Source: Sphingomonadaceae bacterium
Lineage (GTDB): Bacteria > Pseudomonadota > Alphaproteobacteria > Sphingomonadales > Sphingomonadaceae
Direction: 5' to 3'
NCBI GenBank assembly: GCA_030147805.1
Contig: JASBUR010000021.1
Coordinates: 1-64,000 of the forward strand
Length of the DNA stretch: 64,000 nucleotides
Shown here: positions 40,410 through 51,665 of the stretch, piece by piece
Layout: the number at the start of each line of letters is the position of its first letter
Position numbering within the stretch: the stretch's first letter is position 1
The notes under the pieces: model-generated
The model's database searches: none
The model's input: only the letters and a program-made list of their open reading frames with translations
Told to the model about the DNA's origin: nothing
Made by a program: the position numbers and the translations under genes

Positions 40410-41303
40410 ATGGAGCTGACGGCAGACTTCCGCATCACGCCGGCCGAGGGCGAGCGCGCCGGCGCCTACGCCCGCTTTCCCTATGACCGCGAACTGGTGC
40501 GGCGCTTCCGCAAGGCGTTTCCGCGCGCGCGCTGGCGCGAGGAAGGCTGCTGGTTCGTGCCCGGCGTGCGCGCGGCGCGGCGGCTCGACGTGTGGATGGC
40601 GGGCGAGCTCGAGGCGATCGACCGCCATGCCGACGCGAAGGGGCGTGACGATTTCGACTTCGACCCGCTGGCGAGCGACTATCTGGAAGCGGGCGACGAT
40701 CTCGTCGTGCGCACGCCCTGGTCGCGGACGGTGGTCGCCGAGATGCGCGCCATTCCCTGGGCGCGCTGGGACCCGCTGGCGCGGGTGTGGCGCGTACCCT
40801 ATCGGTCGGTGGCCGAGCTGCGACGCCGCTGGCCGGCGATCGAGACCGCGGCGCGGCGTGCCGAGCCCGAGGCGAAGCTGGCGCGGGCGATGGCGCGCGA
40901 ACCCGATCCGCTGGCGACGGCGCGGCAGGGCGACCGCCGGCGGCGGCGCTATCCGGTCCCCGCCGACGATCTGCCGCCGCTCGGGCAGCCGGTCGGCACG
41001 TTGTTCGGACTCGTCGTCTTCGAAGGCAGCGACGGCGAATGCCCGAGCGCCGACGCGGTCGCGGCCTATCCCTTCGCCGCCGGCGCGGCCGACCGCTTCG
41101 TCTGGGCCAGCCTTCGCCTCCCCGACTATCGCGAGCTGCGGTCGCTCAAGCCCGCCGAGGCGGGCGACACGTCGCGCGGCTGGTGGGCGCCGACCGCCGA
41201 TCAGATCGACGCGGCGCGCGAGCGGCTGGCACGCGGCTTCCGGCGGAAGCGTCAGGGCGCAACTATGGAGGGGCGGTCGCCATCCCCGCCGGCGCGGAGA
41301 TGA
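40410..41303 (+). CDS. Hypothetical protein with two HARP-like modules, no helicase domain
   Basis: FPYDRELVRRFRKAFPRARWREEGCWFVPGVRAARRLDVW and VRTPWSRTVVAEMRAIPWARWDPLARVWRVPYRSVAELRRRW. Confidence 0.7.
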   Translation: MELTADFRITPAEGERAGAYARFPYDRELVRRFRKAFPRARWREEGCWFVPGVRAARRLDVWMAGELEAIDRHADAKGRDDFDFDPLASDYLEAGDDLVVRTPWSRTVVAEMRAIPWARWDPLARVWRVPYRSVAELRRRWPAIETAARRAEPEAKLARAMAREPDPLATARQGDRRRRRYPVPADDLPPLGQPVGTLFGLVVFEGSDGECPSADAVAAYPFAAGAADRFVWASLRLPDYRELRSLKPAEAGDTSRGWWAPTADQIDAARERLARGFRRKRQGATMEGRSPSPPARR

Positions 41304-41330
41304 CGACTCAACGGTGGCGAAGCGACGCCG

Positions 41331-42440
41331 CTACTTGACCGAAGCCTTGTCCATCACCGTCATGTTGGCGACGACCGCGGCGTTCTCGGCGCGGACCGCG
41401 TCGGTCGCGGCGACCAGGCCGCGGCCCTTCAGATAGCCGGTCGGCCCCCAGGTGCTCTCCTTGGCATATTCGCCGAGGAAGGCCTGCAGCGCCGGCTTGG
41501 CGCGCGCATGCTCGCCCTTGGCGTAGACATACATGGCGCGCGAGGCGGGATATTCGAGGCTGGCGATGGTCTCGTAGGTCGGGACGACGCCATCGAGCGC
41601 GATGCCGCGGACCTTGTCGAGATTCTCCTCCATGTAGGAGTAGCCGAACACGCCGATCGCGTTGGGATTGCCGACGAGCTTCTGGACGATCAGATTGTCG
41701 TTCTCGCCGGCTTCGACGTAGACGCCGTCCTCGCGCAGCTTGCGGCAGCGCGACAGATATTCCTCCTCGTTGCTGTCCTTGAGCGCCGCGAGCTGCGGAA
41801 TGGTCTTGCAGCCCGCCTCGATGATCAGTTCGTTGAACGAATCGCGCGTCCCGCTGGTCGGCGGCGGCCCGATCACCTCGATGCGCAGCGGCGGCAGCGC
41901 CGGATTGACGTCGCGCCAGGTGCGCGCGGTGTTGGGCTGGCCGTCGGGGCGCGTCGCCGCAAGCGCCAGATACAGGTCGCGCGCGGTCAGCTTCAGGTCG
42001 GGGCCGTTGTTGGCCTGCGCGAGCGCCAGCCCGTCGATGCCGACCTGCACCTCGACGATCTGGTTGACGCCGTTCTTGGCGCAATCGTCGATCTCGGACT
42101 TCTTGATCCGGCGCGAGGCGTTGGCAAGGTCGGGGAAGGCCATGCCGACGCCGGCGCAGAACAGCTTGATGCCGCCGCCGGTGCCGGTCGATTCGACGAT
42201 CGGGGTCTGCGCCTGCGGATACTGGCGCTTGAACGCCTCGGCGACCGCGGTGGTGAAGGGATAGACGGTCGACGAGCCGACGGCGCGGATCGCCGGGCCC
42301 GAGACGTTGACCGCCCCCGTCGCGGGGCCGGCGGCGGCGCCCTGCTGTCCGCCCTCGATCGGCTGGACGTTCTCCGGTCCCGAGTCGCAGGCGGCGAGCG
42401 CGAGAAGGGCGGCGGCGGTCGGCAGCAACAAAGGCTTCAT
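41331..42440 (-). CDS. PstS family phosphate-binding lipoprotein
   Basis: ALLALAACDSG lipobox; AIRAVGSSTVYPFTTAVAEAFKRQYPQAQTPIVESTGTGGGIKLFC; ANASRRIKKSE. Confidence 0.93.
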   Translation of the reverse strand: MKPLLLPTAAALLALAACDSGPENVQPIEGGQQGAAAGPATGAVNVSGPAIRAVGSSTVYPFTTAVAEAFKRQYPQAQTPIVESTGTGGGIKLFCAGVGMAFPDLANASRRIKKSEIDDCAKNGVNQIVEVQVGIDGLALAQANNGPDLKLTARDLYLALAATRPDGQPNTARTWRDVNPALPPLRIEVIGPPPTSGTRDSFNELIIEAGCKTIPQLAALKDSNEEEYLSRCRKLREDGVYVEAGENDNLIVQKLVGNPNAIGVFGYSYMEENLDKVRGIALDGVVPTYETIASLEYPASRAMYVYAKGEHARAKPALQAFLGEYAKESTWGPTGYLKGRGLVAATDAVRAENAAVVANMTVMDKASVK

Positions 42441-42504
42441 GGCAGGGCTCCCTGGATGGTTGCCCGGCCATTGGCGGGCTTTTGTGACGCTCGGATGACA
42501 GCGG

Positions 42505-45288
42505 CTAGTGCGCCGCGCCCCAGCTCGCACCGGTGCCGATCTCGACCCCCAGCGGCACGCTGAGCTCGACCGCGGGCAGCGGCGCCTGCGTCATCACCGT
42601 ACGGATCACCTCGGTCGCGCGCGCCACCTGGCCCGCGGGCAGCTCGAACACCAGTTCGTCGTGGACCTGCAGCAGCATCCTTACCTCGGGCAGCCCGGCG
42701 TCGAGCAGCGCCTGCGGCATGCGGATCATCGCCCGCTTGATGATGTCGGCGCTGGTGCCCTGCACCGGTGCGTTGACCGCGGCGCGCTCGGCGAACTGGC
42801 GTTCGGCCGGGTTGCGGCTGTGGATCAGCGGCAGGTTGGTCTTGCGCCCGAACAGCGTCGTCACGAACCCCGACTCGCGGCAGGCGTTGATCGTCTCGGC
42901 CATGAAATTGCGGATGCCGGGAAAGCGCGCGAAATAGGCGTCGATGATGCGCTGCGCCTCGCCGCGGTCGATGCCGAGCCGGCTGGCGAGGCCGAACGCC
43001 GAAATGCCGTAGAGGATGGCGAAATTGACCGTCTTGGCGCGCCGCCGCGCCTCGTGCGGGTCGATCTCGCTGCCGAACAGCTCGCGCGCGGTCAACGCGT
43101 GGATGTCCTCGCCGGCGGCATAGGCGCGCTTCAATTCGGGCACGTCGGCCATGTGCGCGGCGAGCCTGAGCTCGATCTGGTTGTAGTCGGCGGCGAGGAT
43201 GACGTTGCCCGGCTCGGCGACGAAGGCATGGCGGATCTGCCGGCCGAGTTCGGTACGGATCGGAATGTTCTGGAGGTTGGGGTCGGTCGACGACAGCCGC
43301 CCGGTCTGCGCCACCGCCATCGAGAAGCAGGTGTGGACGCGCCCGGTACGCTCGTTGATCGCCGCCTGCAGCGCATCGGTATAGGTCGACTTGAGCTTGG
43401 TCAGCTGCCGCCAGTCGAGCACTTTCTGCGCGATGTCATGGCCGGCGGAGGCGAGCTTTTCCAGCTCGGTGACGTCGGTGGCATATTGCCCCGACTTGCC
43501 GCCCTTCTTGCCGCCGGCGAGACCGAGCTTGTCGAACAGGATATCGCCGAGCTGCTTGGGCGAGCCGATGGTGAAGGGGCAGCCGGCGAGCTCGTAGATC
43601 TGCGCCTCGAGCGAGACGATCTCGTGGCCGAAGGTCGACGACAGCTCGGCGAGCGCCGCGCGGTCGACCTTGATGCCGGCGAGTTCCATCTCGGCGAGCA
43701 CCGGGACCAGCGGCAGGTCGATCGTCCGATAGACGCGCGTCACCCCCTCGGGCGACAGCCGCGGCCGGAACAGCCGGTGCAGCCGCAAGGTGACGTCGGC
43801 GTCCTCGGCGGCATAGTCGGTGGCGCGATCGAGCGGCACCTGGTCGAAGGTGCACTGGCTCTTGCCGCTGCCGCACACGTCCTTGAAGGCGATCGGCGTG
43901 TGGCCGAGATATTTTTCGCTCAGCTCGTCCATGCCGTGGTTATGCTTGCCGGCGTTGAGCGCATAGGACAGCAGCATCGTGTCGTCGAAGCCGACGATGT
44001 CGAGCCCGTAGCGCCGGAACACCATCAGGTCATATTTGAGGTTCTGGCCGATCTTGAGCACCGACGGATCGGCGAGCATCGGCGCCAGCCGGTCGAGCAC
44101 CGCCTGCCGGTCGAGCTGGTCGACCTTCTCGGCGAGCAGCCCCTCGCCCTGGACGTGCGCGACGGGAATGTAGCAGGCGAGGCCGGGTTCGAGCCCCAGA
44201 CTGATGCCGACGAGGTCGCAGCGCACCGGGTCCTTGGCGGTGGTCTCGGTATCGACCGCGACCAGCCCGCGCGCCACGCTCTCGGCGATCCACCAGTCGA
44301 GCCGGTCGAGCGTGGTGACCGTCTCATAGTCCTTGTGCACGAAGGGCTTCTCGGGCGCCTGCGGCTGCGCCGCCGCCTCGGCGGCCTGCGCCTCGCGGCC
44401 GAGCTTGGCCAGCATCGACTTGAAGCCCTGCTCGGCGAGGAAGGCGCGCAGCGGGTCGTGCGGCGGCTCGCGCATCTCGAGCTCGTCGAGGCTGTGCGGC
44501 GGCTCGAGATTGCATTCGAGCTGGACGAGCACGCGCGACAGCCGCGCCATCTCGGCGTGCGTGGCCAGCGTCTCGCGCAGCTTGGGCCGCTTGATCGATT
44601 CGATGTTGGCGAGCACGCCCTCGACGTCGCCATATTGCTGGATCAGCTCGGCGGCGGTCTTGGGGCCGACGCCGGGCACGCCGGGGACGTTGTCGACGCT
44701 GTCGCCCATCAGCGCCAGCACCTCGCCGAGCTTGTCGGGCGGCACCCCCCATTTGGCGGTCACCGCCGCTTCGTCGAAGCGCTCGTTCTTCATCGTGTCG
44801 AGCATGTCGACGCGCGGCGACACCAGCTGCATCAGATCCTTGTCGGAGCTGACGATGGTGACGTTGTAGCCTGCCGCCGTCGCCTGGCCGACGTAGCAGG
44901 CGATGATGTCGTCGGCCTCATAGCCTTCCATCTCGATGCACGGCACCGAGAAGGCGCGCACCGCGTCGCGGATCAGCGGGAACTGCGGCAGCAGATCCTC
45001 GGGCGGCGGCGGCCGGTTGGCCTTGTACTTGTCGTAGAGCGCGTTGCGGAAATTGTCCTTCGCCGCATCGAAGATCACCGCGAGATGCGTCGGCTCGTCG
45101 GCACCGTTCAGCTCCTCGATCAGCTTCCACAGCATCGCGGTGAAGCCGTAGACCGCGTTGACCGGCGTTCCAGCCGGATTGTTGAGCGGCGGCAGCCGGT
45201 GATAGGCGCGGAAGATGAACCCCGACCCGTCGACGAGGTAGAGGTGCTTCTGCTTGGCGGGAGCGTCGGGAGCGGGTGCGGTGGCCAT
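42505..45288 (-). CDS. polA: DNA polymerase I
   Basis: 5'-3' exonuclease, 3'-5' exonuclease (VDTETT) and polymerase (AADYNQIELRLAAH, QVHDELVFELP) motifs. Confidence 0.98.
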   Translation of the reverse strand: MATAPAPDAPAKQKHLYLVDGSGFIFRAYHRLPPLNNPAGTPVNAVYGFTAMLWKLIEELNGADEPTHLAVIFDAAKDNFRNALYDKYKANRPPPPEDLLPQFPLIRDAVRAFSVPCIEMEGYEADDIIACYVGQATAAGYNVTIVSSDKDLMQLVSPRVDMLDTMKNERFDEAAVTAKWGVPPDKLGEVLALMGDSVDNVPGVPGVGPKTAAELIQQYGDVEGVLANIESIKRPKLRETLATHAEMARLSRVLVQLECNLEPPHSLDELEMREPPHDPLRAFLAEQGFKSMLAKLGREAQAAEAAAQPQAPEKPFVHKDYETVTTLDRLDWWIAESVARGLVAVDTETTAKDPVRCDLVGISLGLEPGLACYIPVAHVQGEGLLAEKVDQLDRQAVLDRLAPMLADPSVLKIGQNLKYDLMVFRRYGLDIVGFDDTMLLSYALNAGKHNHGMDELSEKYLGHTPIAFKDVCGSGKSQCTFDQVPLDRATDYAAEDADVTLRLHRLFRPRLSPEGVTRVYRTIDLPLVPVLAEMELAGIKVDRAALAELSSTFGHEIVSLEAQIYELAGCPFTIGSPKQLGDILFDKLGLAGGKKGGKSGQYATDVTELEKLASAGHDIAQKVLDWRQLTKLKSTYTDALQAAINERTGRVHTCFSMAVAQTGRLSSTDPNLQNIPIRTELGRQIRHAFVAEPGNVILAADYNQIELRLAAHMADVPELKRAYAAGEDIHALTARELFGSEIDPHEARRRAKTVNFAILYGISAFGLASRLGIDRGEAQRIIDAYFARFPGIRNFMAETINACRESGFVTTLFGRKTNLPLIHSRNPAERQFAERAAVNAPVQGTSADIIKRAMIRMPQALLDAGLPEVRMLLQVHDELVFELPAGQVARATEVIRTVMTQAPLPAVELSVPLGVEIGTGASWGAAH

Positions 45289-45400
45289 GCCCCGATGTAG
45301 CGCCTCGGGACGCGGAATGCGACCGTCTGCGAACCCCGATGCGCGCGCGTCACGATCGCGCTAGAAGCGGCGCGGGGCTTGTGGATTCGAGGGGGCGTCG

Positions 45401-46456
45401 ATGCGCATCGTGAAGGGGCTGCTGCTGGTGGGGGTGCTGGTGCTGGCCGCCGCGGGCGGCTGGTGGCTGACGCGCCCCGCCCCCGCCGAGGCGTCGCCGA
45501 CGCACCCGCAATGGGTGCGCGATCTCGACGCCGCGCGCGTCGAGACGCCGGGCGGCGGCCTGCCGTTCATGCTGCAGAGCGGCGGCAGCTTCGCCAAGCT
45601 CGCGCCGGCGGTGCGCGCGGCGCGCGACACCGACACCATCACGATCATGCCGGGGGTCTATGAGGATTGCGCCGTCGTCTCGCGCGGCAACCTGACCTTC
45701 CGTGCCATGGTCCCGGGCAGCGTGACGCTCAGCAAGAAGGTCTGCGAGGGCAAGGCCGGGCTGGTGCTGCGCGGCGAGACGGCGACGGTCGAGGGAATCC
45801 ATTTTACCGGCTACACCGCGAACGACGGCAATGGCGCCGGCATCCGGCTCGAAAAGGGCGACCTCTATGTCCGCTCGAGCATCTTCGACGGCAGCGATAC
45901 CGGCGTGATCAGCGGCAACGGCCAGCCGGGGCAGGCGACGATCGAACGGTCGATCTTCCGCCGGCTCGGACGCTGCCGTCCCGACAATTGCTCGCATTCG
46001 GTCTACATGGGCCGCTTCGCGGCGCTCACGGTCAGGGAATCGCTGTTCGAGCAGGGGCGCGGCGGCCACTACATCAAGAGCCGCACCCGGCAGGTCGACA
46101 TCCGCGACAACCTCATCGACGACAGCCAGGGCACGCGCACCAACTATCTCATCGATCTGCCCGAAGGCGCGACGGGCGAAATCCGCGGCAACGCGCTGAT
46201 CAAGGGCACGCAGGGCGAGAATAAATGCTGCGCGATCGTGGTCAGCGCCGAGTTCCGCGACAACGACGCCTCGGTGCTGGTCGACGGCAACCAGTTCGCC
46301 AACCTCGCCGACCGGCCCGTCGTCCTGCTCGGCGACTACAAGGGGGAGGCGCGGCTCGGCCGCAACGAGACGCTCGGCTGGTTCATCGACGAGGCCCGAT
46401 TGACCGTCGCCGACAAATGCGTCGCCTGCAAATTGCTGAGCGGGCGGATATTGTAG
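45401..46456 (+). CDS. Right-handed parallel beta-helix repeat-containing protein
   Basis: Signal anchor then repeated VRSSIFDGSDTGVISG...ATIERSIFRRLG...LTVRESLFEQG...VDIRDNLIDDS rungs. Confidence 0.85.
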   Translation: MRIVKGLLLVGVLVLAAAGGWWLTRPAPAEASPTHPQWVRDLDAARVETPGGGLPFMLQSGGSFAKLAPAVRAARDTDTITIMPGVYEDCAVVSRGNLTFRAMVPGSVTLSKKVCEGKAGLVLRGETATVEGIHFTGYTANDGNGAGIRLEKGDLYVRSSIFDGSDTGVISGNGQPGQATIERSIFRRLGRCRPDNCSHSVYMGRFAALTVRESLFEQGRGGHYIKSRTRQVDIRDNLIDDSQGTRTNYLIDLPEGATGEIRGNALIKGTQGENKCCAIVVSAEFRDNDASVLVDGNQFANLADRPVVLLGDYKGEARLGRNETLGWFIDEARLTVADKCVACKLLSGRIL

Positions 46457-46459
46457 CGA

Positions 46460-47722
46460 TCAGCCGCCGGCGGGCGCCGGCGACGCATCGTCGATTCGCA
46501 TCTCGCTCGGCCCGCGCTCCTTCTGCAGCCGCGCCGACACCAGCTCGGCCTGGCGCATCACGCGCAGGATGTTGCCCTGCGCGATCTTCGACAGGTCGGC
46601 GTCCGAATAGCCGCGACGGACGAGCTCGGCGAAGAGATTGGGCACCATCGACACATTCTCGAGGCCGACGGGCGTATTGGGGATGCCGTCATAGTCCGAG
46701 CCGATGCCGATATGATCGATGCCGGCGACCTTGCGGATATGATCGACATGATCGGCGAGCTGCGCGACGGTGGCGCGCGGCCGCGGATGGGCGGCCACCC
46801 ACGCATCGAGCGTGGCCTTCGCCGCGGCGGCGTCACCGGGATGGCGCGCCTTCAGCTGGGCTTCCAGCCCCGCCCGCTGCGCATCCCAGTCGGCGATCGC
46901 CGCGCTGGTGAAGGACGGCACGAAGGTGACCATGATCACCCCGCCGTTCGCCGGCAGCCGCTTCAGCACGTCGTCGGGGACGTTGCGCGCGAAATCGGCG
47001 ACCGCCTGCGCGTTCGAATGGCTGAAGATCACCGGGGCGACGCTGGCATCGAGCGCGTCGCGCATCGTCGACGGCGCGACATGGCTGAGGTCGACGAGCA
47101 TGCCGAGGCGGTTCATCTCGCGCACCACCTCGACGCCGAACGGCGTCAGCCCGTCGTGCTTGGGCGCGTCGGTCGCGCTGTCGGCCCAGTCGATCGTCTT
47201 CGAGTGCGTCAGCGTCATGTAGCCGACGCCGAGCGCGCGCAGCTGGCGCAGCGCGGCGAGCGAATTGCCGATCGAATGGCCGCCCTCGGCGCCGAGCATC
47301 GAGGCGATGCGGCCGCGCTTCATGATCCGCTCGGCCTCCGACGCGGTGGCGGCGAATTCGAGCGCGTCGTAGCGGTCGATGAGCCGGCGCGCGACGTCGA
47401 TCTGCTCGATCGTCGCCTGCACGCCGTCGGGGCCGGTCATCGACGCGTCGATGTAGACCGACCAGAATTGCCCGCCGACGCGGCCCTCGCGCATCCGCTC
47501 GATATCGGTGTGCCAGTCGCCGCGCTGGTCGTCGGGCAACCGGTCGAAGGCGAAGCCGGCGGTCTTGCCGCGCAGCTTCTGCCGCACCCCCCACGGCACG
47601 TCGTTGTGGCCGTCGATCACCGGCGTCTTGGCCAGCACCGCCCGCGCCCGCGCGAGATCATCGGCGGGCGCGAAGCCCGCGGTGAGCATCAGGGCGGCAG
47701 TGGCGAGGAGCAGGCGCTTCAT
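46460..47722 (-). CDS. Membrane dipeptidase (peptidase family M19)
   Basis: [12 protein letters not shown]...[31 protein letters not shown]...IGIGSDYDG. Confidence 0.95.
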   Translation of the reverse strand: MKRLLLATAALMLTAGFAPADDLARARAVLAKTPVIDGHNDVPWGVRQKLRGKTAGFAFDRLPDDQRGDWHTDIERMREGRVGGQFWSVYIDASMTGPDGVQATIEQIDVARRLIDRYDALEFAATASEAERIMKRGRIASMLGAEGGHSIGNSLAALRQLRALGVGYMTLTHSKTIDWADSATDAPKHDGLTPFGVEVVREMNRLGMLVDLSHVAPSTMRDALDASVAPVIFSHSNAQAVADFARNVPDDVLKRLPANGGVIMVTFVPSFTSAAIADWDAQRAGLEAQLKARHPGDAAAAKATLDAWVAAHPRPRATVAQLADHVDHIRKVAGIDHIGIGSDYDGIPNTPVGLENVSMVPNLFAELVRRGYSDADLSKIAQGNILRVMRQAELVSARLQKERGPSEMRIDDASPAPAGG

Positions 47723-49347
47723 GGTTTCTCCGGGTCGGGCGTGAGGATCGTGTCGACAGCGTCGGGCAAAGCCTGCGGATAGTCGAGCGTATAGTGAAGG
47801 CCGCGGCTTTCCTTGCGCGCCAGCGCCGAGCGCACGATCAGGTCGGCGACGGTGACGAGGTTGCGCAGCTCGAGCAGGTTCGGGTTGACGCGGAAATTGG
47901 CGTAATATTCGGCGATCTCGCCCTTCAGCAGCGCGACGCGGTGGCCGGCGCGTTCGAGCCGCTTCGTCGTGCGGACGATGCCGACATAGTCCCACATGAA
48001 GCGCCGCAGCTCGGCCCAATTGTGCGTGACCACGATCTCCTCGTCCGAATCGGTGACGCGCGACTCGTCCCATGGCCGCACCGCCGGGACCGGTTCGGCG
48101 GGCGCACCCAGCGCCAGGATGTCCTCGGCGGCGGCCTGGCCGAACACCAGGCATTCGAGGAGCGAGTTCGACGCCATGCGGTTGGCGCCGTGGAGGCCCG
48201 ACTGCGACACCTCGCCGATGGCGTAGAGCCCGGGCAGGTCGGTGCGCCCGGCGCGGTCGATCGACACGCCGCCGCAGGTATAGTGCGCCGCCGGCACCAC
48301 CGGGATCGGCTGCTTGGTCGGGTCGATCCCGAGTTCGACCAGCCGCCGGTAGATCGTCGGGAAGTGGCCGATGACGAAGTCGGGATCGAGATGCGTGACG
48401 TCGAGCAGGACGTGCTCGAGCCCCAGCCGCTTCATCTCATGGTCGATCGCTCGCGCCACCACGTCGCGCGGCGCCAGCTCCTCGCGCGGGTCGAAGCGCG
48501 GCATGAAGCGCTCGCCGTCGGGCAGCCGGAGCTTGCCGCCCTCGCCGCGCATCGCCTCGGTGATCAGGAAATTCTTGACCTGCGGGTGGTAGAGGCAGGT
48601 CGGGTGGAACTGGTTGAACTCGAGGTTGGCGACGCGGCAGCCGGCGCGCCACGCCATCGCGATGCCGTCGCCGGTCGCGCCGTCGGGATTGGTCGAATAG
48701 AGATAGACGCGCGACGCGCCGCCGGTGGCGAGGATCGTCGCCGGCGCGACGAAGCGCTCGACGAGCCCGGTCTCGCGGTTGAGCGCGTAGAGGCCGTGGC
48801 AGCGCCGCCCCCCGCCATCGCCGCCGCCGTCGGCGAGATGGCGCTCGGTGATCAGGTCGACGCCGACGCGCTCGGGCGCCAGCGTGATGTTGGGATGCGC
48901 ACGCGCCGCGCGCTCGAGCGCCTGCTGCACCGCCCAGCCGGTAGCATCGTCGACATGGACGATGCGCCGCCGCGAGTGGCCGCCCTCCTGCGTCAGGTGA
49001 AACCGCTCGCGGTCGCCCGGATTGAACGGCACGCCGAGGTCGGCGAGCCGCGCGATCGCCGCGGGCGCATTCTCGACGACGAACTCGACGGCGCGGCGGT
49101 CGTTGAGCCCGGCGCCGGCGACCATCGTGTCGTCGATATGGCTTTCGAAGGTGTCGCCGCGTTCGAGAACCGCGGCGATGCCGCCCTGCGCCCAGGCGGT
49201 CGAGCCGGCCGACAGCGCGCCCTTCGACAGCACGACGACACGCGCGCGATCGGCGAGATTGAGCGCCGCGGTAAGCCCGGCGGCACCCGACCCGACGATG
49301 ACGACGTCGAAGTTCTGCGCCGCGGGGGCGGGAGCGCGCTTGGCCAT
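47719..49347 (-). CDS. nadB: L-aspartate oxidase
   Basis: [20 protein letters not shown]...[47 protein letters not shown]. Confidence 0.97.
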   Translation of the reverse strand: MAKRAPAPAAQNFDVVIVGSGAAGLTAALNLADRARVVVLSKGALSAGSTAWAQGGIAAVLERGDTFESHIDDTMVAGAGLNDRRAVEFVVENAPAAIARLADLGVPFNPGDRERFHLTQEGGHSRRRIVHVDDATGWAVQQALERAARAHPNITLAPERVGVDLITERHLADGGGDGGGRRCHGLYALNRETGLVERFVAPATILATGGASRVYLYSTNPDGATGDGIAMAWRAGCRVANLEFNQFHPTCLYHPQVKNFLITEAMRGEGGKLRLPDGERFMPRFDPREELAPRDVVARAIDHEMKRLGLEHVLLDVTHLDPDFVIGHFPTIYRRLVELGIDPTKQPIPVVPAAHYTCGGVSIDRAGRTDLPGLYAIGEVSQSGLHGANRMASNSLLECLVFGQAAAEDILALGAPAEPVPAVRPWDESRVTDSDEEIVVTHNWAELRRFMWDYVGIVRTTKRLERAGHRVALLKGEIAEYYANFRVNPNLLELRNLVTVADLIVRSALARKESRGLHYTLDYPQALPDAVDTILTPDPEKP

Positions 49348-49461
49348 GACCGGTATGTAGCGCGCGACGGCGACCGGTCAAAGCATTGCCCGACTACGGT
49401 AGCGGAATCCGTGGCTTGCGGGGGAGGCGGCGCCCGCTAAGCTGTGTGCGGGGGGTGGCCG

Positions 49462-50511
49462 ATGGACGATGGTGGCGGCGCGCGCGTCAGCTTCGCCTTC
49501 GAGGGCAAGCTCGGCGATTTCGCGCGGATCGCCTTCGTCAACCTGCTGCTGACGCTGCTGACGCTCGGCGTCTACGCCTTCTGGGGCTCGGCGCGGGCGC
49601 GGCGCTATCTGTGGTCGCACACGCGCTTCATCGACGACCATCTCGAATGGACCGGCACCGGCAAGGAGCTATTCAAGGGCTTCGTCGCCGTCCTGCTGCT
49701 CGTCCTCCTGCCGCTTTTTGCGCTCAATCTGCTGCTGCAGTCGGCGGTGATGCGCGGCGATACGCGGCTCGCCTTCCCGCTCGGCCTCGGCTTTATGGTC
49801 GCGATCTTCTATCTCGTCGGCGCCGCGCATTTCCGCATGCTGCGCTACCGGTTGAGTCGCACGCTATGGCGCGGGATCCGCGGCGGCAGCGACGACCGCG
49901 GCTGGCGCTACGGCGGTTTCGTGCTGCTGCGCGGAGTGCTGGTGCTCGTGACCTTCTGGCTCACCGTCCCGAGCTACAATATCGCCCTGTGGAACCGGCG
50001 CTGGCGCGCGATGAGCTTCGGGCCGTTCCCGTTCGAGGCCGCCGCGACGACCCAGGGGCTCTACGCCCGCTTCTGGGCGCTGATCGGCCTGGGCTTCGTC
50101 GGCATGGTCGGCCTGGCGATCCTGTTCGCGGTGGTGCAGGGGGCGAGCGATCCCCGCGTGGCGTCGATGCTGGGCACCGGCGCGGCCTATCTGCTGTTCG
50201 CGCTGATCGCGGCGCTCTATTTCGCGGTCTATTTCCGAAATGCCGTCAACGGGTTATCGCTGGGGGGACTTGCCTTCCGCTTCGACGCCAGCTCGGGCGA
50301 CTGGATCCGCTTTTTCGCAGGCAACTTCGCGCTGGTAGCGGGCACCCTCGGGATCGGGATCGTGCTGCTGCCCTACCGCAACTGGCAATTCCTCATCACG
50401 CATCTCGGCGCGACCGGCGGCATCGACGCCAGCCGGCTCAGCCAGTCGTCGACGGCGGCGCCGGGGGAAGGCGAAGGTCTGGCCGGGGCGTTCGAGATCG
50501 GGGCGATATGA
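49462..50511 (+). CDS. DUF898 family membrane protein (YjgN-like)
   Basis: FEGKLGDFARIAFVNLLLTLLTLGVYAFWGSARARRYLWSHTRFIDDHLEWTGTGKELFKGF. Confidence 0.92.
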   Translation: MDDGGGARVSFAFEGKLGDFARIAFVNLLLTLLTLGVYAFWGSARARRYLWSHTRFIDDHLEWTGTGKELFKGFVAVLLLVLLPLFALNLLLQSAVMRGDTRLAFPLGLGFMVAIFYLVGAAHFRMLRYRLSRTLWRGIRGGSDDRGWRYGGFVLLRGVLVLVTFWLTVPSYNIALWNRRWRAMSFGPFPFEAAATTQGLYARFWALIGLGFVGMVGLAILFAVVQGASDPRVASMLGTGAAYLLFALIAALYFAVYFRNAVNGLSLGGLAFRFDASSGDWIRFFAGNFALVAGTLGIGIVLLPYRNWQFLITHLGATGGIDASRLSQSSTAAPGEGEGLAGAFEIGAI

Positions 50512-51587
50512 CGGCGCCGCCTGCCACGACCGGCCATCTCTACGACGGCGTCACCGGCGTCCGCCGCGCGGCAAGCGCCCGGCTCGCCGAGGGGCGACTT
50601 CGCATCGAGGCGCGCGACATGGCGCCCGACGAGGTGCCGCTCGCGCTGCTGCGGCACACCGGGCAGCGCGGCGCCGCCGATACCTATGCCAGGTCCGACC
50701 GCCCGGGCTGGCGGCTCACGCTCGTCGATAGTCCCGAAATGCGCGCGGCGCTGCCGCAGCGCGACGCCTTCGAAGCGCGTCTCGACCGCATCGGCCTGCC
50801 CACGGCGATCGCCGCCGGGATCGTGGCGCTGGCGGTCGTCGCCACCGTGGCGCTGAACTTCGTCGACTGGGTGACGCCGCTCGTTCCCGACCGGGCGGCC
50901 GACCGGATCGGCAGCGAGGCGATCGCGCTGCTCGGGGAGCCGGGCAGCTGCACGGGGACCGCGGGGCAACAGGCGCTCGACCGGCTCGTCGCGCGTCTCC
51001 AGCCGGGCGGGCCCGCCATCCGCGTCCATGTCATCGACTCACCCACCATCAATGCCTTCGCCGTCCCCGGGCGGCATATCGGCGTGCTGCGCGGGCTCAT
51101 CGAAGAAGTGAAGACCGCCGAGGAACTGGCAGGCGTGCTGGCGCACGAGGTGGCGCATGTCGAGGGCAAGCACCCGTTGAAGGGCGTGCTGCGCGCCGGC
51201 GCGCTGGCCTTCGTGCTGCAGAACGTCGGCGGCGACGCGGCCAGCATCGCGCAGACGGCGCTGCTGCTGACCTATACCCGGGGCGCCGAAAGCGAGGCCG
51301 ACGTCCAGGCGATTGCCAGCCTGAGGCGGATCGGCGTATCGCCCAAGCCACTTGCGGAATTCCTCAGCTATATCGGCGACTATGCGGGCAGCGAGCCGCA
51401 AGAGGAGGGGAGCTGGCGGGTGGTCCTCCGCTACGCCTCCACCCACCCGCTGACGGGCGATCGCCGGCGTCGGCTGCTTGCGGCGGTCGAGCCGGGGCGC
51501 AGCTACCGGGCGGCGATGACGGACACCGAGTGGAGCGCCGTGCAGGCAATGTGCGAGGCGCCGGTCCCGGATCGCGCGACCAGATAA
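50508..51587 (+). CDS. M48 family metallopeptidase
   Basis: ELAGVLAHEVAHVEGKHPLKGVL (HExxH); ESEADVQA. Confidence 0.93.
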   Translation: MTAPPATTGHLYDGVTGVRRAASARLAEGRLRIEARDMAPDEVPLALLRHTGQRGAADTYARSDRPGWRLTLVDSPEMRAALPQRDAFEARLDRIGLPTAIAAGIVALAVVATVALNFVDWVTPLVPDRAADRIGSEAIALLGEPGSCTGTAGQQALDRLVARLQPGGPAIRVHVIDSPTINAFAVPGRHIGVLRGLIEEVKTAEELAGVLAHEVAHVEGKHPLKGVLRAGALAFVLQNVGGDAASIAQTALLLTYTRGAESEADVQAIASLRRIGVSPKPLAEFLSYIGDYAGSEPQEEGSWRVVLRYASTHPLTGDRRRRLLAAVEPGRSYRAAMTDTEWSAVQAMCEAPVPDRATR

Positions 51588-51665
51588 CGCAGGCCATTGC
51601 GGCGCCGAAGCGGTATAGCAGCGCCGGGACCCGCTGAGGCCCCTCCGTGGTAAAGGAGGTCCTAG

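Noticed and set aside
41331-42440. Incomplete pst operon suggesting a gene-loss event
   Set aside because: Stand-alone PstS-like lipoproteins are common; the pstCAB genes may simply be elsewhere in the genome
42508-45300. 930-aa plus-strand ORF mirroring the whole polA gene
   Set aside because: High-GC antisense artefact: translation is rich in Arg/His/Asp/Val with no family motifs, while the minus strand is unambiguous DNA polymerase I
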